Positions 1-11,541 of a stretch of DNA of 64,000 bases are shown piece by piece. Source of the stretch: Acanthopleura granulata (taxonomy: Eukaryota > Mollusca > Polyplacophora > Chitonida > Chitonidae); NCBI GenBank assembly GCA_016165875.1, contig JABBOT010000080.1, forward strand, positions 46,396,032 through 46,460,031, written 5' to 3'. The first letter of the stretch is position 1. Each line of letters begins with the position of its first letter. The notes below the pieces were generated by a model that saw nothing but the letters and a program-made list of their open reading frames with translations, did not search any database and was not told the DNA's origin. Made by a program: the position numbers and the translations under genes.

Positions 1-78
1 TTTCTCTCACTCGTCTAAGTGAAGTATTCTTAAGTGCGGCCTAAAGCAGCAATCAAATAAATAAAGCAATGAATAAGT
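1..78 (+). mobile_element. SINE 3' end (5' part outside window)
   Basis: The sequence runs from TTTCTCTCACTCGTCTAAG through the tail CAATCAAATAAATAAA and matches 17,491-17,567, where the rest of the element is visible upstream. It therefore marks the same position in unit A. Confidence 0.7.
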
Positions 79-547
79 ACGATGTCGGTTAGTTTTATGG
101 GTAGAGGAAAATGAAACCCCATATCGAATCAACCCGTACACTTTCCCATTAGGTCAGGTGTTCTTAAATACCTCACAGGTGAGTTTATTTTGGAGCGAAA
201 ATCCTGTGCTGATTTATTTTGGGGTGGGAGGGGGCTCAGAAAATACTGGGAAGATGTCCCTAGATTGCTTAATTTCGTTTCCGATTAGCAACAGTTCATT
301 TTGTGGTAAATATGAAAGATGATAAACCCAGTCGATTCATTAGAAAATATCTAGTTAAAAAAATAATGAAAACAATGTTTAAATAAAATAATCTTTCAGA
401 GTTATACGCATTACACTTACCGGCAATTTCTTTGATGATAATTTGATTACAGCGATAAACCACGTTCCGATTTCATGCATTCATTTCCTTGTGTGTTAAG
501 GCCAAACTCAAGAATTTTTCCACTTATCCACTAGCAGTCACTTTTAG

Positions 548-662
548 GGATGGAGGAACCCGGAGCTCGGTGGGTGAAACAACGAGTATTGGCAAGTTAC
601 TGCTGAGCTTCCCGCAGCATATTATATGGATATGTTGGGGGAAGCAAAGTGGTCGTTAAAAT
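548..662 (+). repeat. Dispersed repeat (GGAGGAACCCGGAG family)
   Basis: Contains the ordered blocks GGAGGAACCCGGAGCTCGG, TTGGCAAGTTACTG and AAGTGGTCGTTAAA. The same blocks, diverged, occur at 16,806-16,935 and partly at 57,180-57,225, and the tandem copy is at 18,043. Probably a SINE or SINE-like fragment; the family was not identified. Confidence 0.5.
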
Positions 663-2220
663 TCCAAACCTGTACGCCCAGAGAGTGGACGAACGTGTTT
701 ATCATAAATGAAAGATGACGTTGCCAGTAAGATTTTCACTGCCCTTTCTCGTGCGTGTGACAGTAGCCTGATAAGACTCTGGTACTTATCCTTACTTACC
801 TTAGCCCCCTCCCCCTCTCTCCACCCCCCAATCAGGCGATGGGTCATATAAAGTTTTATATCCCCCAGGCAAATTTGCCGAACAAGATACTGTAGCAATA
901 GTTATATCGTTGTATTAACTGTGATTGAGCTTCTACAGCATCGTCTTTTATTTACTGACAAATTGGACATACGAATGTCATGTTTCTGTTTCCAGACAAC
1001 TGTTTTATTCCATTCATTCATACAAGCATTTTGTAGAAACAGATAAAACTTTTAAGGTGTTTATATGGAACTAATGCCAAAATATGTCCACATTTTATAT
1101 CAGCAATCTCCAGTATAACATTTATATGAGCGATTCACGATTAGGATACAGCCAATGTTTCCACAAAGATGTTTGGAAGAAAGACATATACCATCATGAT
1201 CTATACAGTATAAAATACTGTTCTTTTGTTTACTTTCTAACATATTTCTTTAGTGATAAATTAATTTATTTCTTGAATTATTTATTATTTATTCATCTCT
1301 TTTAGTGTTAATCTGTGGTGATTTCAGGTTAGGAAATATTTTCAAGTACATGTATTTATAAATACAAAACAATGGTGTAAATTTACAAATAAAAATCTTT
1401 GTTAAACAAAGTGTTACGAATGATAACCTCAAGTGCACGTTCTCAAGATCTTCAGAATATTACGTCTATACACTATTGCTCCTAATTTTAAATCATATAT
1501 AACTTTTTAAAAACACCCCAACAAAAAAAAATAAAAGACTAAATCTTAACCATCACCACGTCAATCTACGACTCGAATCATTTACGCCAATGTAAGTGAG
1601 TTAATTTATCTTAAGATCAATTAAAACTCAAACGCATAGCTCTGAGTGACTGGTTTTACCTGCTGGCTGCTTACATGGCTGCCTTCGCCTGAGTAAAGTT
1701 AACTGCGCATATACCTTTTCTCTACTATGTTTTGCTCATTTACATCTGTCTCCTCACAATCGCTATAGCTACAATGCCTACTGATTGTTACTTTCTGCTG
1801 CCTCTTTGTTACCAAATGTTTGTTCCCTTTGGCAAATCGGAAAATCAGCTATCATAGTGCAAGTAAGGGAGACGCAGTTTGAAATCTATCAAACAGATGT
1901 TGCCATCTCAAACAGCATTACATCCTCTCGTGGACGATTAATACCAACAGCCTTGCTTACAACTCCAGCATCGAAATAGATAAGCTAATAAGCTGGTCAT
2001 ATTTCATAATTCATTATAAGGTACCAAACATGTAGGTTTGCCACAATTACTTTCAAAGCATAGATTAAGCGTTTGCAGACCACATCCTTGGGAATAGCCG
2101 AAATCCTGGTTTTCATGATTAAGCATTTCAATTAATTGTCACTAGTTTTATTTAAACTATGCTCTTCAAAGTTCCTTTATCTGACCAATTGGGTGCACCA
2201 AAACTTTAAGACTTGCTCTA
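663..2220. other. Non-coding stretch
   Basis: AT-rich, with no ORF showing domain features. It holds a pyrimidine-rich run at 801-834 and a matching consensus splice donor on the minus strand (AAG|GTAAGT, boundary at 800/799), but no supporting exon frame that I can defend. From about 1,640 it becomes paralogous to 10,690 onward, the upstream flank of peptide gene copy 2. Confidence 0.5.
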
Positions 2221-2357
2221 CCAAATGATACAATAAACATAACACTAGACCGAAAAGAATATTTAAAAAGCGCTGTTAACGATAGCAGAAACCATCTTTT
2301 GGCACCATATAATTATTGCGTTCTTCCTTCTGTCTGATATTCTAACAGCTCATCACC

Positions 2358-3083
2358 ATGAAGACAAGCCGTCGTTCTCATCTTGGCATGCGCACTGCTC
2401 ATGGTCAGCTACGTCACCGTAGAGGCCGGTAAGGTGAAGAGCGAGCTTTGTCTGCAGAAGAGAGAAACTGAGACATTCATGAACGATGCTCCTCATAACG
2501 TCGAAAAGAGAGACGCTGGTAAAGAAATCATTTACTCACTCATGGCTCTTTGGTTTCCAGAAGTTTTCCTCGCGCATCTTATTATTACAATCTACAACAA
2601 AGATGTTTTTCGCCATGGTGCACTTTATTTCAGTACTTTGTTCACGTGATATACATTTGAACATTTGTCTACCACCTTCGATACATAGGAGACCAATTAA
2701 CGCTGTTCTTTCTTATAAGTGTACTTTCTTTACATTAGATGCAATTGCTCTACCGATCTGTTTTGTGTTTTTCTCTTTTCAAACTGCTTTCCTACATATA
2801 ACCTGATCATAACATTGAAACGTTTCGAAAAAGAATTGTTTGCAAAACCTAGGATACTGTATTGAATACGATTTAGCACCTTCATATGCACTTTCCTTTT
2901 ATATATTAGCGATCATTGTAATTCGATGGGATGTTATGTTTCCCTATTCAGTTAGTACCAATAAATCATCAGTCGTGACCATCACTCTAGCAGTGACATA
3001 AGCGGAATAGGCAAAAACCGGACGTTAATGATTTCCTTGTTTAGAAAACATTAATGACACTGTAAAACGCCGAACTCAATAAA
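2358..3083 (+). pseudogene. Secreted cationic-peptide gene, copy 1 (broken)
   Basis: First of four copies of a two-exon secreted-peptide gene. Exon 1 begins with ATG at 2358 and should end at the donor after 2518 (G|GTAAAG). One extra base after the third codon (AAGACAAGCC against AAGACAGCC in copy 4) puts the signal peptide out of frame; the downstream residues (VEAGK, KRETETF, VEKRDAG) are still readable in the next frame. The intron follows, but exon 2 is mostly gone: near 3,000-3,045 only the remnant GGAATAGGCAAAAACCGGACG and the terminal TTTCCTTGTTTAG survive, with about 145 bp of the basic coding sequence and the acceptor region deleted. The TATA box is degraded to TACAATAAAC near 2,228. 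The polyA signal AATAAA remains at 3078-3083. No full-length product is expected. Confidence 0.8.
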
Positions 3084-5267
3084 GACATTTCCAGTTGTAT
3101 ATTTACAGCTTTATCTCGTCTTTTTAATACCTTTAACTTTGTTCCTATGTAATATGTTCTATTGAGGATTGCTTAACGTTTGAACTCTAGTATTATTATT
3201 ACGTCTCGACGCGGCTGATGTCCTGTATCGATAAATAGATACTTTATCATATTTTTCCGGCAGGACCTGGATCATGTGTAGAAGCGTAGCTTCATGACCA
3301 CATTTGGAGGACAAAGGGTAAATAATTTGTCAGGAAAAAAATAGGAAAAAACCACCCAAACACACCAAAACAGAATATGTTGTGATAAGATATTTGGGAG
3401 TTCGACTTTACACAGAAGTGACTGAAATATATCTCTTAGAAAAAAAAAACAAGAAGCATATCTTCTCAGCCGTTCTATTAGAAAAGCCCTGAAAAACTGA
3501 AAAGTCTTTTAAACGTGTCGCTGCACATTAAACAACGAAGCTTAATTCGCCCATTCACCATACTGTAGCAGTTTGTATTCGGTAGTAGAATACTGGCCTG
3601 GTGTACAACCACTTTCCTGGAAAGAGTTTGAAACACTGGGCCAAAGCAATCCGTTAAAATAAAGATGGGATTAACTTTCTTCTGTGCCCCTGTCAGCCAG
3701 TACCGCAGATTTGACCGATGATACTGGACCCAATCACCTACACAAAGCGAACTACGAAAATCACAGATCACGCCGTCAACCAGTAACAAGATATCCAAAG
3801 TATAATTCCCAAACACCAGTTTCATTATTGAATTTAGCATGTCTCTAAACATATATATTTTCTTAGCGGGAGAAAGTTACCTGGAAGTAGAAGTATCTAG
3901 CACGAAGTCCACAAGTTTAACCTTAAAAGGTACACATTTGTACTATACATAATACCTTGCCATAAAACAAGAAAATGTATCAAGTATCTCAGTTACACTT
4001 TTAAGGCAGCTGTTCATACAGGGGTGATATAAAAACTGCACCATGCTTACATTGTCCCCAGCTCAGACATCATATTAACTGAGATTGAGCTTCTACGGCA
4101 TCGTCATTTATTTGCTGACAAATTGGTCACAAGAATGCCATGTTTCTGTTCGCAGGCAAATGCTTTATTCCATTAGGAATTAAATCATTTTCTTAATTCA
4201 TACAAACATTTTGTAGAAACAGATAAACCTTTAATCCAATTTCATGGAGCTTTCGGCCTATGCAAGCTCCGATTTAAGCATGAAGAAAGTGGAGCCCCCT
4301 AACAAAACTAGCCGAGGACTTCTATTTCATTGAGTTTGATCTTTATACTAATTATGTTTTGGTGGTCCACTTCCTTCATGGCTAAAACAATAACTTTGTC
4401 TATTGACATGCACCACCTATCTTTCACCGTAATGTGTACCGAATGCATGTCCTGTCCAACATGTCATATGTTGAGTTTAGTGTTGAGGTTAGCAAATGAT
4501 GGTATGGGTTAGGGATCCTGGGATCGAGCCTGTCCTCTCATTTCCATGAAACTGTTTTTGTTTTAAGTACGCGATTCTGTTTCAGTGTCATATAATTAAA
4601 CATTTTAAAAACTAAACAGTTGATGAAAATGCCCATCGATCTCACATGTACATGACATGTTCCATTCACTGGTAGCTTTTTGGCGGTATGGACTCGACCT
4701 GCTACAAAGAATTATTTTAATTATTGAACTATAACAATGATACACATGTGTTGTATTATATTCACATTCTCTAAAACTGGTCCATCGTGCAATTCTGTTT
4801 ACAATTACATTTTAAAGAAAGGTAATGTAGAAAATTATTATCTAGAGTAAACCCTTAGAGAAGGCGACCACGGACCTTGCATCAGATTGCATGGTGTTAA
4901 AAGTAAAGCAAAAAAAGTCGATGAAAAATATCAAATGTTGGAAACCAAACAACAGTCTGTATGTAACGTCCGATAACTTGTTCGGATAACTCGAATGCCG
5001 ATGGCCGGGATTGCGCCTAACTGATGATTGACATTCGTCACAGATAAACTAATTCATTCCTGTCTGCAACGCACAGTGCCAGCCATGAGCACTTTCCGCG
5101 CCTTATCATACCACCCGCTTTTAGTGATTAACAAGGAGCGGAGAGAGCGAGCCCCTTCTTAAGGGGCTAACTAGCTTAGAACATGACCTAATTTTTCATT
5201 GCCTGTCAAAGGGCACATTTCCATGTACAAAGCATAGATTACTTTCAATGTAGGCGGCTGTGCCACC
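3084..5267. other. Non-coding stretch, unit A
   Basis: Up to about 3,960 this is the 3' flank paralogous to 12,486-13,345. The block at 4,070-4,230 resembles 910-1,060 (TTGAGCTTCTAC.GCATCGTC), an internal repeat of the unit. A small perfect hairpin with arms AGCCCCTT/AAGGGGCT lies near 5,150. The longest open frames, on the minus strand at 3,478-3,852, change mainly at amino-acid-altering sites between units and are not called. Confidence 0.5.
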
Positions 5268-5384
5268 ATGTTTGACCCTTGCGAAAACATTGACGACGCT
5301 TACGGCGACTTTGATCGTCGGTTAAGCTTTGTCGATTTTCCGCCCCTCTGCTGGTACCAGTGTAACGCAAGATACTATTCATAA
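5268..5384 (+). CDS. Small ORF with strong start context, 38 codons (hypothetical)
   Basis: I do not recognise this gene. The start GCCACCATGT is a near-perfect vertebrate/invertebrate Kozak context. The ORF encodes 38 residues, beginning MFDPCENIDDAYGDFD, acidic in its first half, with three cysteines, and no signal peptide or membrane segment. GC content is higher than in the flanks. The unit B copy (22,774-22,890) differs by one synonymous base (GCT/GCA), so the frame is preserved, but the units are young and this is weak evidence. An AATAAA (GTGAATAAAGTTGCC) follows about 30 bases after the stop. It may be part of a repeat or a 5' exon. Confidence 0.25.
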   Translation: MFDPCENIDDAYGDFDRRLSFVDFPPLCWYQCNARYYS

Positions 5385-5921
5385 TTCAGAGATTTTTATC
5401 TATTTCTATTCCAAGTTGTGTGAATAAAGTTGCCTTTATTAAAATACGGCCAAAAATATGATGGGCGAAAAACCTACAGTTATGAACCGTTTTTCCCGGG
5501 AATAAGTGTAAACATCACTAAACTAAATCCGAAAGATATTTTGATGAAAATTTGGACTTGGATACTTACTTAAAATAAATGTCCTTTCTCTAGTATATTG
5601 GTCATAATTTAACATTTTGATTTTCATGGAACATAAAATTCTTAAATGTGACAAATTTTGTGGCCTGTATTTGCAAGTAATGCCATACGATGACGTGGTT
5701 TGTAAAGTTCGTCCTTCGGGATATGAGCTATTACACTGCCTTTACGGGTGTTCAAAACGTGACAAACAATATATTATGTTGCTCTCTCCAACTGCTTGGC
5801 ACGCTACAATATGGATGAGAGCTGTCCATCAGCCGTCTACACTCAGTAAATCAGTGAAATGGCATCAAGCCAATATTCCTAAAATTTTAAGCGATTAAGT
5901 CGGTGAATTCATGTGACAATG

Positions 5922-6097
5922 TGTAGTGTCTTTTAAATTGTACATGTTGCAAATGTAGCAGTGAGTAAGGCAGGAGGGAGGGTCTCCGCCATGCTTGGCA
6001 ACAGTGATGGACGTACACGTAGAGTTGTACTGATAACCAGAATACATCTTGCCTCATCTGCACCCTCTGTGTGTTTGTCCCTTTCTGAAATGTTACA
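5922..6097 (+). repeat. 5' LTR, copy A
   Basis: Aligns along its full length with 10,137-10,312. Starts TGTAGTGTC and ends GTTACA. The shared core includes GGTCTCCGCCATGCTTGGCA and CATCTTGCCTCATCTGCACC. Confidence 0.9.
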
Positions 6098-6099
6098 AT

Positions 6100-6113
6100 T
6101 GGCCACGAGGATT
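6100..6113 (+). other. Primer-binding site, copy A
   Basis: TGGCCACGAGG begins two bases after the LTR end. TGG is the complement of the CCA-3' tRNA end, as expected for a tRNA-primed retroelement. The priming tRNA was not identified. Confidence 0.65.
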
Positions 6114-6146
6114 AACTTTGCTCACCTCTAGTACATTCCTGGGATC

Positions 6147-6848
6147 ATGGGGACCGCAGATTTTTCAACACCGGTGACTTTTCTGCCTACAACAGGAAGA
6201 CTATGCATGCCGTGGGTCCAGTGGAGGCGCCTGTTCGAAAACTACGTGCTCGCTGCTGGTCTACAAGACGCATCAGCGCAACGCAAACGAGTTATACTGC
6301 TACACTGTATAGGAGCCGAGGGGCAGTGGGTATTTTACACCCTTGCGGAGGTTAACCCCGACGAGAACGACGCCTACATTCGAGCCCTGGCGACTTTACA
6401 AAATAGGTTTCAACCTGTTGTCAACGTCGATGTTGAGCGCCATCGTTTCCGTCTGAGAAGTGAATTTGGTAACATAGGAAATGAGATGATACGCGATCAA
6501 CTGGTGGAGAAAACTACGTGAGCTCATACCAGGGAAGGTCTTCTCAAATAGCCTGGCCTTACACTTAATAGCGCTATTGAGCTCGCACGTCGTGTTGAAA
6601 CTGCTATCAAAGTGGCACAGACCTTCGGAGCGGATTCAAGATCGCCAAATTCTGTTAAAAATGTCAAAGCCCAGCCCCGTCCCGCTGGAAAGAAACAAAG
6701 GAAACGTGGACAATCAGGGCAGAAGAAAAAACAATGCTACAGATGGGGGTCTTCTAGCCATCTTGTCAATGATAAAGACTGTCCAGCCAAAGGTAACAGG
6801 TCTTATTTGTCAGAAAATCGGACAATACCCTGCAGTCTATCAAAGTAA
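6147..6848 (+). pseudogene. gag remnant, copy A
   Basis: Starts at ATG 6147 (GGGATCATGG). The first 124 codons are a capsid-type region with the typical PWVQWRRLFENYVLAAGL and RVILLHCIGAEGQWVFYTL stretches. A TGA at 6519-6521 (TGC in unit B) stops the frame. Gag continues in another frame from about 6,551 to 6,848: a helical segment, then a K/R-rich linker and one zinc knuckle. The knuckle reads CYRWGSSSHLVNDKDC. The second cysteine is tryptophan (TGG), so this C-C-H-C knuckle is incomplete in both units, and that lesion predates the duplication. Confidence 0.8.
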
Positions 6849-6939
6849 AACAGCACACGTTGTACAAGAAATTGACTGTGACGACAGCCTGTTCGATGTG
6901 TTAGACGTGCAGAAAATAGCAGCTGTCAAAAAATATTTT

Positions 6940-9860
6940 GTGTGACATACAAGTAAATAATGTCCGTAAGACTGTGGTAGTTGAATCTGCTTCTGATTGT
7001 TCATTGATGAATAAGAAACTCTACGCAAAGTGCTTTCGGCATGATGCTGTAAAACCATGCAAAGAACCAGTCAGATCCTACACCTGAGATAACATTAAAA
7101 TTGTTGGATGTTTTGAATGTAATGCTGAGCCCAAGGAAAATGCGCTACTGCTGTCTGATATGTTGTTAAACAAGGTTCTACACTCCTGGGTAAAGATTTG
7201 ATTTAATTCAATTAATTGCTGCTCATAATCTCACGCCCACACAAACCACGCCTACTCATTCAGTTGATCAAAGCATAGAAAGTAGGTCAAGTAACACTTA
7301 CTGCAGACACTGTCACTAACAAAATTCCCTCTGCCACAAACTGTACAATACCGTCTGAATTTCCAGAGGTGTTTACAGATGGTCTAGGTCTGATTTCAGG
7401 ATACAAACACAAAATACGTTTGAAACCAAACACGACTCCTGTACAACAAAAGTTGCGACCACTTCCATTCGCCGTTAGAGCTGAGGTAGATAAAGAATTA
7501 AAACGTCTTGAACAGGAGGATGTTATTGAGCGAGTAGAGGATTCCGAATGGGTCTGGCCGATATTCGTGGCGTGGAAGAAAAATGATGCAACACGCATGT
7601 ATGTCGACTTGCGGAAATTAAATGAGTCGACAGTGGTTGAAAAATACTCAGTACCGAATATCGATGAGTTACTCAGCGGGTTACATGGGGCAAAAGTCTT
7701 CTCAAAGCTTAATGTCAGGGCAGATTGTCACCACCAAGAAAGTCGTGATCTGACCACCTTCATTACACATGAGGAATTGTTAAGATACAAGCGTGTCTGT
7801 TTTGGACTGGCATCCGCGCCAGCGTGCTTTTAGAGGCCTCATAACTCTGTTTGAGGTAATTTACCTGGACCCTTCTGTTACATTGATGACATTTTTGTGT
7901 CCGATAAAGCTCAAGCTGATCATGATGGAAATTTACGCAAAACACTCAAGTGATTGTCTGATGCGGGTTGAACACGAAATGTAGTGTGTGCATGTGCAAG
8001 GTCATGTTGGGGATGGTGAAGGTATGCCCTGCGAATTCAGACCAAGTTCGTTCAGTCTTAGGTCTGGCGTCGTTTTACGCAAAGGTTGTTCACCAGTTTG
8101 CTACATTGGTGCAAACGATCAGAGATACACAAGCTACAGTTCCATTTATTTGGACAGCCAAAGCTAACCAAGCTTTTGTCGATATCAAGGAGGCTATCAT
8201 AAGTAGCCCTGTCCTCTCCTTATTTCATCCCAATGGTGAAACGATCGTGGCAAGTGATGCGTCCGGTTACGGTATCTTTGCGATCATGACTCAAATAAAT
8301 GTCCATGGTGATGAAGTTACGGTAGCGTGCGCTTCACGTAAATTGAACGATGCTGAAAAACCTTACTCAGTAGGAGAACGCGAGGCTTTAGCTTGCGTTT
8401 GGACTGTAGAAAGGTGGCGTACCTACCTGTGTGATAGTAAGTTCACACTGAGAACTGACCACCAAGCCCTGGTTACACTCTTGTCAACATCAGGCTCGGG
8501 TCATAGACCTATGCGGGATAGCTAGATGGAACGCCAGGCTGTTGTATTTCAATTACACAGAGCAATACAAACCCGGTGCTCAAAACAAAGTAGTCCATGC
8601 TTTGTCTCGTTTACCTGCCGAAATGAATGATAGTTGCAGTACCAAGAATGATAGCGAAGTCGATCGTGTCTGTGAAATACTCTTCCAAGACACCAGTATC
8701 ACGAAAGCTGAATTTATTGAAGCTACAGCTGTAGACAAGTCTTGCAGTCTAGTTAAAGGCTGTATCGAAAATGGATGGCCGAGCATAGCAAAATTCTGAT
8801 ATACAATGAGTTGTCCGTGATTGATAGCGTGGTATACCGAAACGAGCGCGTTGTGGTACCCAAATCTCTAACCGCCAGAGTTACTGGACTAGGTCATTCC
8901 GAACACCAAGGAGTTGTGCGCACAAAACAGCGTTTACGTCAGTTATTTTGGTGGCCTAAGATGGACATACAAGTCCGCGATGCTGTCAGAAATTGTTCCG
9001 TTTGTCAGATGAATTACAAAACTAGTATTTGTCACAACAGTCAAATGTAACCTGTGCCATTACCGACTAGCCCTTGGTTAAAACTAGGGATAGACATCGT
9101 AGGACCATACCATTCTCAAGAGAATACGTTTACCATTACATTGATAGATTATTACAGTAAATGGCCAGAACTTTGCTTTACACAAAGTACAACACCATGA
9201 AATTGTTACCGACCACAGACCACAGTTTGATTCGTGTGTTTGGCTTTTTAAAGATAGAAACATCATACACACTCATTCTGCCATTTATCATCCCGAAGGG
9301 AATGGAGAAATTGAACGCTTTAATAAAGTCCTCAGTGAATATGTTCAAACTACCAAGATTCACTCAAAAAGTCAGTCAGAGACTTTTTAGCTGTGTACAG
9401 ATGCACACCCCATCTCACAACTGGAGCTGAACCTTCTGTTTTACTCCATGGTCGATACATGAAAACTAAGTTAGACATTGTCCATGCGACTAAGTCTTCT
9501 GTTTTTAACGAAAAGAGAATGGTCCGCAAACGCGTGGAATCCAAACAAGAAAAAGGCACTACATACATCAACAAACGCAAAAGTGCAAAATCACAAACCT
9601 TCAAACCAGGTGATTTAGTTAGATTGAAAAGAACTGGACATGTTCTAAAGGGTGAAAGTAAATTTTCCATTCCCATACAGATAACTAGGAGCGTTGGACC
9701 AAACACCTACGTAACTGCTGATGGAAAAACATGGAATGTTCAGAGATTAGCTACGTTTACAGGTTTTTCTATTCCTTCTACAAATCAAAATGTCAGTCAT
9801 CTTGATTTTTTTGAATCTGATGTAACTAACTGTAACTTTTGTGAATCAGGCAGTAACTAA
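6940..9860 (+). pseudogene. pol remnant (PR-RT-RNase H-IN), copy A
   Basis: Broken over at least six frame segments. The protease relic near 6,970-7,000 reads VVVESASDCS where a D-S/T-G active site is expected. Reverse transcriptase: 7,369-7,833 with MYVDLRKLNE, KVFSKLNV and RVCFGLASAPACF; the catalytic YIDD box is at 7879-7890 in another frame. Six bases are missing after VRADCH relative to unit B. RNase H: 7,968-8,525, with the first catalytic Asp kept in VASDASGYG and the later LRTDHQALV. Integrase: zinc-binding GHSEHQG...NCSVCQ (8,775-9,050), core with GIDIVGPY, TDHRPQF and HPEGNGEIERFN, and the C-terminal tail GDLVRLKR...TWNVQRLATF to 9,860. Confidence 0.85.
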
Positions 9861-10123
9861 CTGTAATTGGCCAAGACGGACCAGAAATCAACCTGTATGG
9901 ATGCGAGTATATGTCAGATATTGAGAATATTTCCCCTTTCAGTTGTTCAGCATTGTAACAAGAAAGTTTATATGCCTTTGATTGTTTTTAAGAAGTAGCG
10001 TTTGAAAAAAGGCAACATTGTCTGAGTTCTGTTGATTATGACTGCACTATGTGCTCTCTCTTTTATCAGCCTTAAGGACAATTACAATTATTGTCTCTTG
10101 TTTTATAAAGGAAACTCTTTTGT

Positions 10124-10136
10124 AGAGAGGGGAAAA
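10124..10136 (+). other. Polypurine tract, copy A
   Basis: AGAGAGGGGAAAA directly abuts the TG of the 3' LTR, the expected plus-strand primer. Confidence 0.75.
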
Positions 10137-10312
10137 TGAAGTGTCTTATACAATGTACTCGTTGTAAATGTACCAGTGAGTAAGGTACGAGTGAGGGTCT
10201 CCGCCATGCTTGGCAACAATGATAGATGTACACGTAGATTTGTACTGATAACCAGAATACATCTTGCCTCATCTGCACCCTCTATATGTTTGTCATTTTC
10301 TGAAATACTACA
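10137..10312 (+). repeat. 3' LTR, copy A
   Basis: Starts TGAAGTGTC and ends ATACTACA; same length as the 5' LTR. Differs from its own 5' LTR far more than from the 3' LTR of unit B. Confidence 0.9.
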
Positions 10313-10471
10313 CACTTTGATTCGTTGAAAGATTAGATTATGTTCTAAACAAAACAACCCAGCGTCCACCGTTGACACATTACAGATATAACTTATCTAA
10401 AATAAACTCCTCTGGCGAGTCTACGAACGCCTGCTGCTTACATAAAGCCCATAACCGAGCCCCGATATTTT

Positions 10472-10551
10472 CTTGATATCGACATTACCTTGAAATCGAC
10501 ACACTCTTGAAATCGACGTTTTCTTAAAATTGACATTTCCTTGACATCGAC
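10472..10551 (+). repeat. 17-bp minisatellite, unit A
   Basis: Five head-to-tail copies of about 17 bp around CTTGAAATCGACATTTT. Present identically at 27,968-28,047. Confidence 0.85.
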
Positions 10552-11410
10552 CCATAAACGTATATGAAATAGGCTTTGATAGGCCGAGGGTCGCCCACGA
10601 GTTTCACCATACTCGTGTCGCCGGTCTCCAAGGGCGACAGGCAGAACGAGATGTCCTCATCCGGCTTCCATACTGAGCGACTGGTTCTGCCTGCTGACTG
10701 CTGTGTACCCCTCAGTAAAGTTACCTTTTCTCTGCTACATTTGTCTCCCCACAGTCGCTATACCTACAATGCCTACCGGCTGTTTTTTTCTGCTACCCTC
10801 CGGCTATTTGTTATCGTAGGTTTGTTCCCTTTGGCCAATCGGAAAATCAGCTACCATTGTGGAAGTAAGCGAGACGCAGTTTGCAGTCTATAAAACAGAC
10901 GTTCCCCTCTCAAACAGCACTCCAGCCTCTCGTGGACGATTAATACCAACAGCCTTTGCTTACAACTCCAGGATCGAAAGACGTAAGTTTATAAGCTGGC
11001 CATATTTCATAATTCATTATAATGTACCAAACATCTAGGTTTGCCACAATTAATTTCAAAGCATAGATTGGGTGTTTGCAGACCACATCCTTGGGAATAG
11101 CCGAAATTATGGTTTTCATGATTAAGCATTTCAATTAATTGTCACTAGTATTATTTAAACTATGCGGTTCAAAGTTCCTTTATCTGACCAATGGGGGTGC
11201 ACCAAGACCACCAAATCATTCGGGCCGTTAGCATAATGTGCATCGATCTCAAACACGGTTCAGATAAAAATCTCGAAAAAACATTTGCTAATAAAGTTTT
11301 CGATAGAGCACCAATAAGCCTTTCCACCCTGTGTCAGTGTTTGCATCCGCCCAATTTGAAACTAGTACCGACCAAAAGAAATGTTTAAGGCTTGCTCTAT
11401 CAAATGATAC

Positions 11411-11418
11411 TATAAAAG
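11411..11418 (+). promoter_or_regulatory. TATA box of peptide gene copy 2
   Basis: TATAAAAG about 130 bases upstream of the ATG at 11,542, in the same place as the TATA of copy 4. In copies 1 and 3 the equivalent is TACAATAAAC. Confidence 0.6.
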
Positions 11419-11541
11419 GGAAAAGACACCAAGCCAAAAAAATTTTTTAAAAAGTACTGTTAACGATAGCAGAAACCATCTTTTGGCACCATGTCATTAT
11501 TGTGTTCTTCCTTCTGTCCGATATCCTCACAGCTCATCACC

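Larger units (their letters stand above)
5922..10312 (+). mobile_element. Ty3/Gypsy LTR retrotransposon, copy A (defective)
   Basis: A 4,391-bp element in the order LTR, primer-binding site, gag, protease, reverse transcriptase, RNase H, integrase, polypurine tract, LTR. This order, with integrase after RNase H, is the Ty3/Gypsy (Metaviridae) arrangement. No envelope-like ORF is present. Both LTRs are 176 bp, start TG and end CA. They differ at about 21 positions by my count (~12%), so the insertion is old. No target-site duplication is recognisable. The coding region is broken by frameshifts and stops, so it cannot move by itself. Confidence 0.9.

Noticed and set aside
3478..3852. 124-codon minus-strand frame, also at 20,985-21,359
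   Set aside because: Kept open in both units, but the differences between units are mainly amino-acid changing (Val/Phe, Val/Ala, Ser/Arg and others), the paralogous region at 12.7-13.2 kb is not open in the same way, and no domain is visible.
5617..5898. 93-codon frame just before the 5' LTR
   Set aside because: No domain; unit B has an 8-bp deletion that changes the N-terminus, and the remaining changes are replacements.
5922..10312. Possible endogenous retrovirus with envelope
   Set aside because: No envelope-like frame between integrase and the polypurine tract; the length leaves no room for one.
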